NCBI GenBank assembly: GCA_050179875.1
Contig: JBFXES010000075.1
Coordinates: forward strand, 1-12,833
DNA: 12,833 nt
Reading direction: 5' to 3'
From: JALOAT01 sp050179875
Lineage (GTDB): Bacteria > Pseudomonadota > Gammaproteobacteria > Thiohalomonadales > Thiohalomonadaceae
Both the position numbers and the translations under genes were made by a program. Of this stretch, positions 6,779 to 12,833 are shown in pieces; position 1 is the stretch's first letter; each line of letters starts with the position of its first letter. The notes beneath the pieces were generated by a model, which was not told where the DNA came from, made no database searches, and worked only from the letters and a program-made list of their open reading frames with translations.

Positions 6779-6938
6779 AACCACGGGGGACACGGGGGTA
6801 AAGAAAAGCATCTTGCCGTGGGCGCGGCCTCAGGCCGCGATGGTGCCGTATCGCGACAATCGCGGCCTGAGGCCGCTCCTACAGGTGGGGTAACCATTCG
6901 AGGAATTGCCCCCGTGTTCCCCGTGTCCCCCCGTGGTT
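6779..6938. repeat. Inverted pair of CACGG-type repeats enclosing a REPIN
   Basis: AACCACGGGGGACACGGGGG (6779-6798) is almost the exact reverse complement of 6919-6938, apart from one extra C. The pair begins 15 bp after the hydA stop and ends 30 bp before the recC start, and the REPIN at 6818-6882 lies inside it. The 6764-6968 spacer is therefore mostly a nested inverted repeat. The same family of sequence appears at 388-436. Whether the arms are ends of a small mobile element or two independent repeat insertions cannot be decided from one copy. Confidence 0.7.
6818..6882. repeat. REPIN (inverted pair of REP palindromes)
   Basis: A perfect 18-bp inverted repeat (6824-6841 and 6859-6876) is separated by 17 bp. 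Each arm is itself palindromic (GCGGCCTCAGGCCGC at 6824-6838, GCGGCCTGAGGCCGC at 6862-6876). The right arm ends in CTCCTAC, the complement of the GTAGGAG head seen in the 1-356 array; the left arm has a degenerate head, GTGGGCG. Two REP elements in inverted orientation define a REPIN, a non-autonomous element moved by RAYT transposases. The stem sequence differs from the left array, so these are different REP subfamilies sharing the GTAG head. Confidence 0.8.
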
Positions 6939-6950
6939 CAGTCTTTTTTT
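6919..6950 (+). terminator. Possible terminator after the hydrogenase operon
   Basis: The 3' arm of the long inverted repeat (6919-6938) is followed 5 bases later by seven T residues (6944-6950). A transcript from hydA could fold the 20-bp outer stem over the REPIN hairpin and release at the U-tract. The loop is unusually long (120 bases) and itself structured, so this is less certain than a compact hairpin terminator. Confidence 0.4.
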
Positions 6951-6954
6951 CCGT

Positions 6955-6960
6955 TACCAT
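6955..6960 (+). promoter_or_regulatory. Weak candidate -10 element of recC
   Basis: TACCAT lies 8 bases before the recC ATG, just after the T-tract. If used, the mRNA would have almost no leader. No good -35 is seen. TAGG at 6960-6963 is the only Shine-Dalgarno-like stretch, 5 bases from the ATG. Confidence 0.22.
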
Positions 6961-6968
6961 AGGCCCCC

Positions 6969-9900
6969 ATGTTGCGGGTCTATCATTCCAACCGGCTGGA
7001 GCGGCTGTGCGAGCGTCTCGTGGAGGTGACGGGGGAGCCGCTGCCCGATCCCATGGCGCCCGAGTGGTTCCTGGTGCAGACCCAGGGCATGGCGCGCTGG
7101 CTGTCGCTGCAACTGGCCGAGCGCACCGGCATTGCGGCGAACCTGCGCTTCTTCATGCCCGCGGCCTTCGTGTGGCGGTTGCTGGCCGAGCAGATCCCCG
7201 AGGCGGAGGAAAACTCGGCGTGGGATCGCGACACGCTGGTGTGGCGCATCCTCGGCCTGCTTCCGCAATTCCTCGATCGGCCGGGCTTCGCGCCCCTGCG
7301 CCAGTACCTCGGCGGTGAACGTCCTGCGTTCCGGCGCTGGCAACTGGCGCGGCGCATCGCCGACGTGTTCGATCAATATCTGGTGTATCGCCCGGACCTC
7401 ATCCAGGACTGGGAACAGGGCGTGGAACCGCAGGACTGGCAGGCCCAATTGTGGCGCGCCCTGGCGGCCCAGCCCTGCGGGCCCCATCGCGTAAAACTGC
7501 TGCAACGCTTTCTCTCTGCGGCGCCGGACACCGCACGCCTGCCCGCGCGCGTGTGCGTTTTCGCGGTGCCGTCCATTCCGCCGGCCTACCTGGCAGTACT
7601 CGCCCGCCTGGCGGAGGTGATCGACGTCCACCTGTTCGTGCTCAATCCCTGTTTGCTCTACTGGGGCGACATCCGCGACGAACGCAACCTGGCGCGCCTG
7701 CGCCGCCAATGGGCGCGCCTGGGCCAGCCCGACCGCAGCGCGTACTTCAGCGTCGGCCATCCGCTGCTCGCTTCCATGGGCCGTCCTGCCCGCGATTTCA
7801 TCGAACTGTTGCACGACCACCCGCTGGAAGACGAGGAGCTGTTCGAGATCCCGCAGGGCGAATCCCTGCTCGCGCACCTGCAGCGCGACATCCTGCTGCT
7901 CGATGGGGAGCGGGAACACAAGACCCCGCTCGACGATGAAGACGTTTCCCTCCAGGTGCACGCCTGCCACGGCCCCATGCGCGAAATGGAGGTATTGCAC
8001 GACCAGTTGCAGGCCTTGTTCGACAAGGACGCGAGCCTCAGTCCGCGCGACGTGGTGGTGATGGCGCCCGACATCGACGCCTATTCCCCGTACATCGAGG
8101 CGGTGTTCGGCGCCGCGCCGGAGGGCCGCCACATCCCCTGGACTATCGCCGATCGCAGCCGCGCCGCCAGCGCGCCCGTGCTGTCCGCCTTCCTCGCGCT
8201 CATCGATCTGCCGCGCAGCCGCTTCACCGCCAGCGAGGTGCTGTCCATCCTGGAAGTGCCGGCGGTGCTGCGCCGCGCCGGCCTGGACGAGAACGACTAC
8301 GAACAGGCGCGCGCCTGGGTGCGCGCCAGTCACATCCGCTGGGGGCTCGACGGCAAGGCGCGCGCCGCAGCGGGCCTGCCGGAGGATGAGGCCAACACCT
8401 GGGCCTTCGGCTTCCGCCGCCTGCTGCTCGGTTACGGCATGGCGCCCGAGGCGGAGCTGTTCAACGGCGTGCTGCCCTATGCGCACGTGGAGGGCACGCA
8501 GGCGGAGACGCTCGGTCGCCTGCGCAGCTTCGTGGAGCGCCTCGAACGCTTCGCCGCACGCCTGCAAGGCCAGTACACGGCCGACGGCTGGGTGGCGCTG
8601 GTCAACGAGCTGCTGGAGGCCTTCTTCGATACCGACGAGGACGACACCGCGCCCTTGCAGGCGGTGCGCGAGGCCATGGACAGCTTGCGCGAGCAGGCCG
8701 GGCAGGGCGGATACAGGGAGGCCTTCGGGCTCGACATCCTGCGCGATCACATGCAGCGCGTCCTGACGGAGAGCGCGCCCGAGCAGCGCTTCATCGCCGG
8801 CCCCGTCACCTTCTGTTCCCTGGTGCCGCTGCGCAGCGTGCCCTTCCGCGTGGTGTGTCTCGTGGGCATGAACGACCAGGCCTTCCCGCGCGTGCAGCGA
8901 CCGCTGGGCTTCGATCGCATGGCCCAGCAACCGCGTCCGGGCGATCGCTCGCGCCGCGACGATGATCGCTACGCCTTCCTGGAGGCGCTGCTCGCCGCGC
9001 GCGACGTGCTTTACATCAGCTACGAGGGACGCGATCTGCGCGACAACAATCTCCTGCTGCCCTCCGTGCTGGTGAGCGAACTGCTCGATCACGTGGAGCA
9101 GGGCTTTGCCTTCACCACCGGCGAGGTGCGCGAACACCTGGTCGTCGAACACGCCCTCCAGCCCTTCAGCACGCGCTATTTCGGCGCCGACGCGCGCCTG
9201 TTCAGCTACGCCGGTGAATGGCTGCCGGGTGCGCAGGCGCAGGCCGGCGAGCGCCGTGCCGAAGCGCCCTTCTGTGCCGCGCCGCTGGCCGAAGCCGAGC
9301 AGTCCGAGCCTGTGGTGGAAGTGGCCGACCTGATCGATTTCTTCCGTCACCCCGCGCGCCATTTCCTGCGCAGGCGCCTCGGCATCGTCCTCGACGACAC
9401 CGAGGCCGTGCTCGAAGACACCGAGCCCTTCGCGCTGGACCGGCTAGCCGGCTATCTGGTGCAGCAGGATCTGCTGATCGATGCGCTGCAAGGCGGCGAC
9501 AGCGCCCCGCAGCGACCGCGGTTGCTGGCCGAGGGCCTGCTGCCGAGCGGGCATTTCGGTGCGCTCGCCTTCGAGGACTGCACCGCCTCACTGGACGATT
9601 ACGTGGCCGCCCTGCGGCCCCACCTGGGCACGCCGCTGCAGCCGCTCGAAGTGGACCTGGAACTGGCGGGCACGCGCCTGCGCGGCTGGCTCGACGGGCT
9701 CACCGATCATGGCCTGCTGCGTTATCGCCACGGCAAGCTCGGGGCCAACGACGTGCTGGCGCTGTGGATCCGCCACCTCGTGCATTGCGCCATCAATCCC
9801 GACGCAGGCACGGCCCGGCACGTCGCCGGCGACGTGCACCTGACGCTCGCGCCGGTGGCCGAGCCCATGGGCGTGCTCGCAGAACTGCTGCGCATTTACC

Positions 9901-10165
9901 GCAGCGGCAGCCGGCAACCCTTGCCCTTCTTCCCGCGCACCGCCTGGGCCTTCGCCCAGGCGGAGACGGCCGGCAAGGATGCCATGGCCGCCGCCCGCGC
10001 CGTCTGGGAACCGAACGAGTTCAGCAATGCGAACGCCGAGGCCACCGACCCGTACAACGCCATGGCCTTCCGCGGCATTGACGAACCCCTCGACGACACC
10101 TTCGCGCAACTGGCGCATGCGGTATTCGCACCGGTGCTTGCCGTGGCGAGCCAGGAGGCGCTGTC

Positions 10166-10169
<4 letters not shown>
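6969..10169 (+). CDS. recC: RecBCD subunit RecC (exodeoxyribonuclease V gamma chain)
   Basis: A 1066-residue protein, slightly shorter than E. coli RecC (1122). It aligns from the first residue (MLRVYHSNRLERL) and shares many blocks: GIAANLRF, FDQYLVYRPD, NPCLLYWGDI, HPLLASMG, CHGPMREMEVLHDQL, RDVVVMAPDIDAYSPYIEAVFG. RecC has helicase-like folds without a working ATPase and a C-terminal nuclease-like fold without catalytic residues. It splits the duplex with a pin and reads the Chi sequence in the 3' strand as it passes through a channel. I see no Walker A motif, as expected. Differences from E. coli at Chi-contact positions near residues 37-43 are noted separately. Some of the length difference lies near residues 240-260, where E. 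coli has an insertion. The stop overlaps the recB start by 4 bp. There is no ptrA between recC and recB. Confidence 0.97.
10153..10158 (+). promoter_or_regulatory. Ribosome binding site of recB
   Basis: AGGAGG, a perfect Shine-Dalgarno core, lies inside the end of recC, 7 bases before the recB ATG. It fixes that start and contrasts with the weak site in front of recC. Confidence 0.75.

Positions 10170-12833
<2,664 letters not shown>

Noticed and set aside
6954..9362. 802-codon minus-strand open frame opposite recC
   Set aside because: Antisense shadow of a high-GC gene; the composition (HQA/EQG-rich) matches no fold, while recC aligns along the whole stretch.

Overview
This is a high-GC, gene-dense bacterial window. 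The ArfB-type ribosome rescue protein, the E. coli-like RecC and RecB, and the GTAG-headed REP/REPIN palindromes all point to a gammaproteobacterium. No rRNA, tRNA or marker gene is present, so I cannot place it below that level. The soluble H2:NADP hydrogenase suggests an anaerobic, facultative or chemolithotrophic lifestyle, but this is inference.

Layout. Positions 1-356 are a non-coding array of 104-bp units, each holding two REP-like palindromes in opposite orientation; it runs off the left edge. Next is a short 'CACGG'-type repeat (388-436) at the 3' end of a minus-strand gene (451-1986) for a cobalamin-binding-fold radical SAM protein of the DUF4080 type, substrate unknown. A 123-bp divergent spacer separates it from arfB (2110-2523, plus strand). 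Then come four tightly packed plus-strand genes, hydB-hydG-hydD-hydA (2636-6763), encoding a complete group 3b [NiFe] hydrogenase (sulfhydrogenase type): Fe-S beta subunit, flavin/NAD(P) gamma subunit, small delta subunit and catalytic large alpha subunit. The spacer 6764-6968 holds a second REPIN nested inside an inverted pair of CACGG repeats, followed by a T-tract. The right end is recC (6969-10169), overlapping by 4 bp a recB cut off by the window edge (10166 onward).

How the genes work together. HydA and HydD form the H2-activating core. Electrons run through the Fe-S clusters of HydD and HydB to the 2Fe-2S/FAD subunit HydG, which exchanges hydride with NAD(P). No subunit has a signal peptide or membrane segment, so the enzyme is cytoplasmic. 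No maturation genes (hypABCDEF, endopeptidase) are here, so maturation must come from elsewhere. RecC and RecB, with a RecD presumably beyond the right edge, form the RecBCD helicase-nuclease for double-strand break repair. arfB and the radical SAM gene have no evident link to either group.

I see no clear new defence, mobile or biosynthetic system. The most notable points are the two REPIN loci, the association of a GC-rich repeat family with gene 3' ends (including a protein C-terminus that may be repeat-derived), non-E. coli residues at Chi-contact positions of RecC, and details of the hydrogenase subunits.
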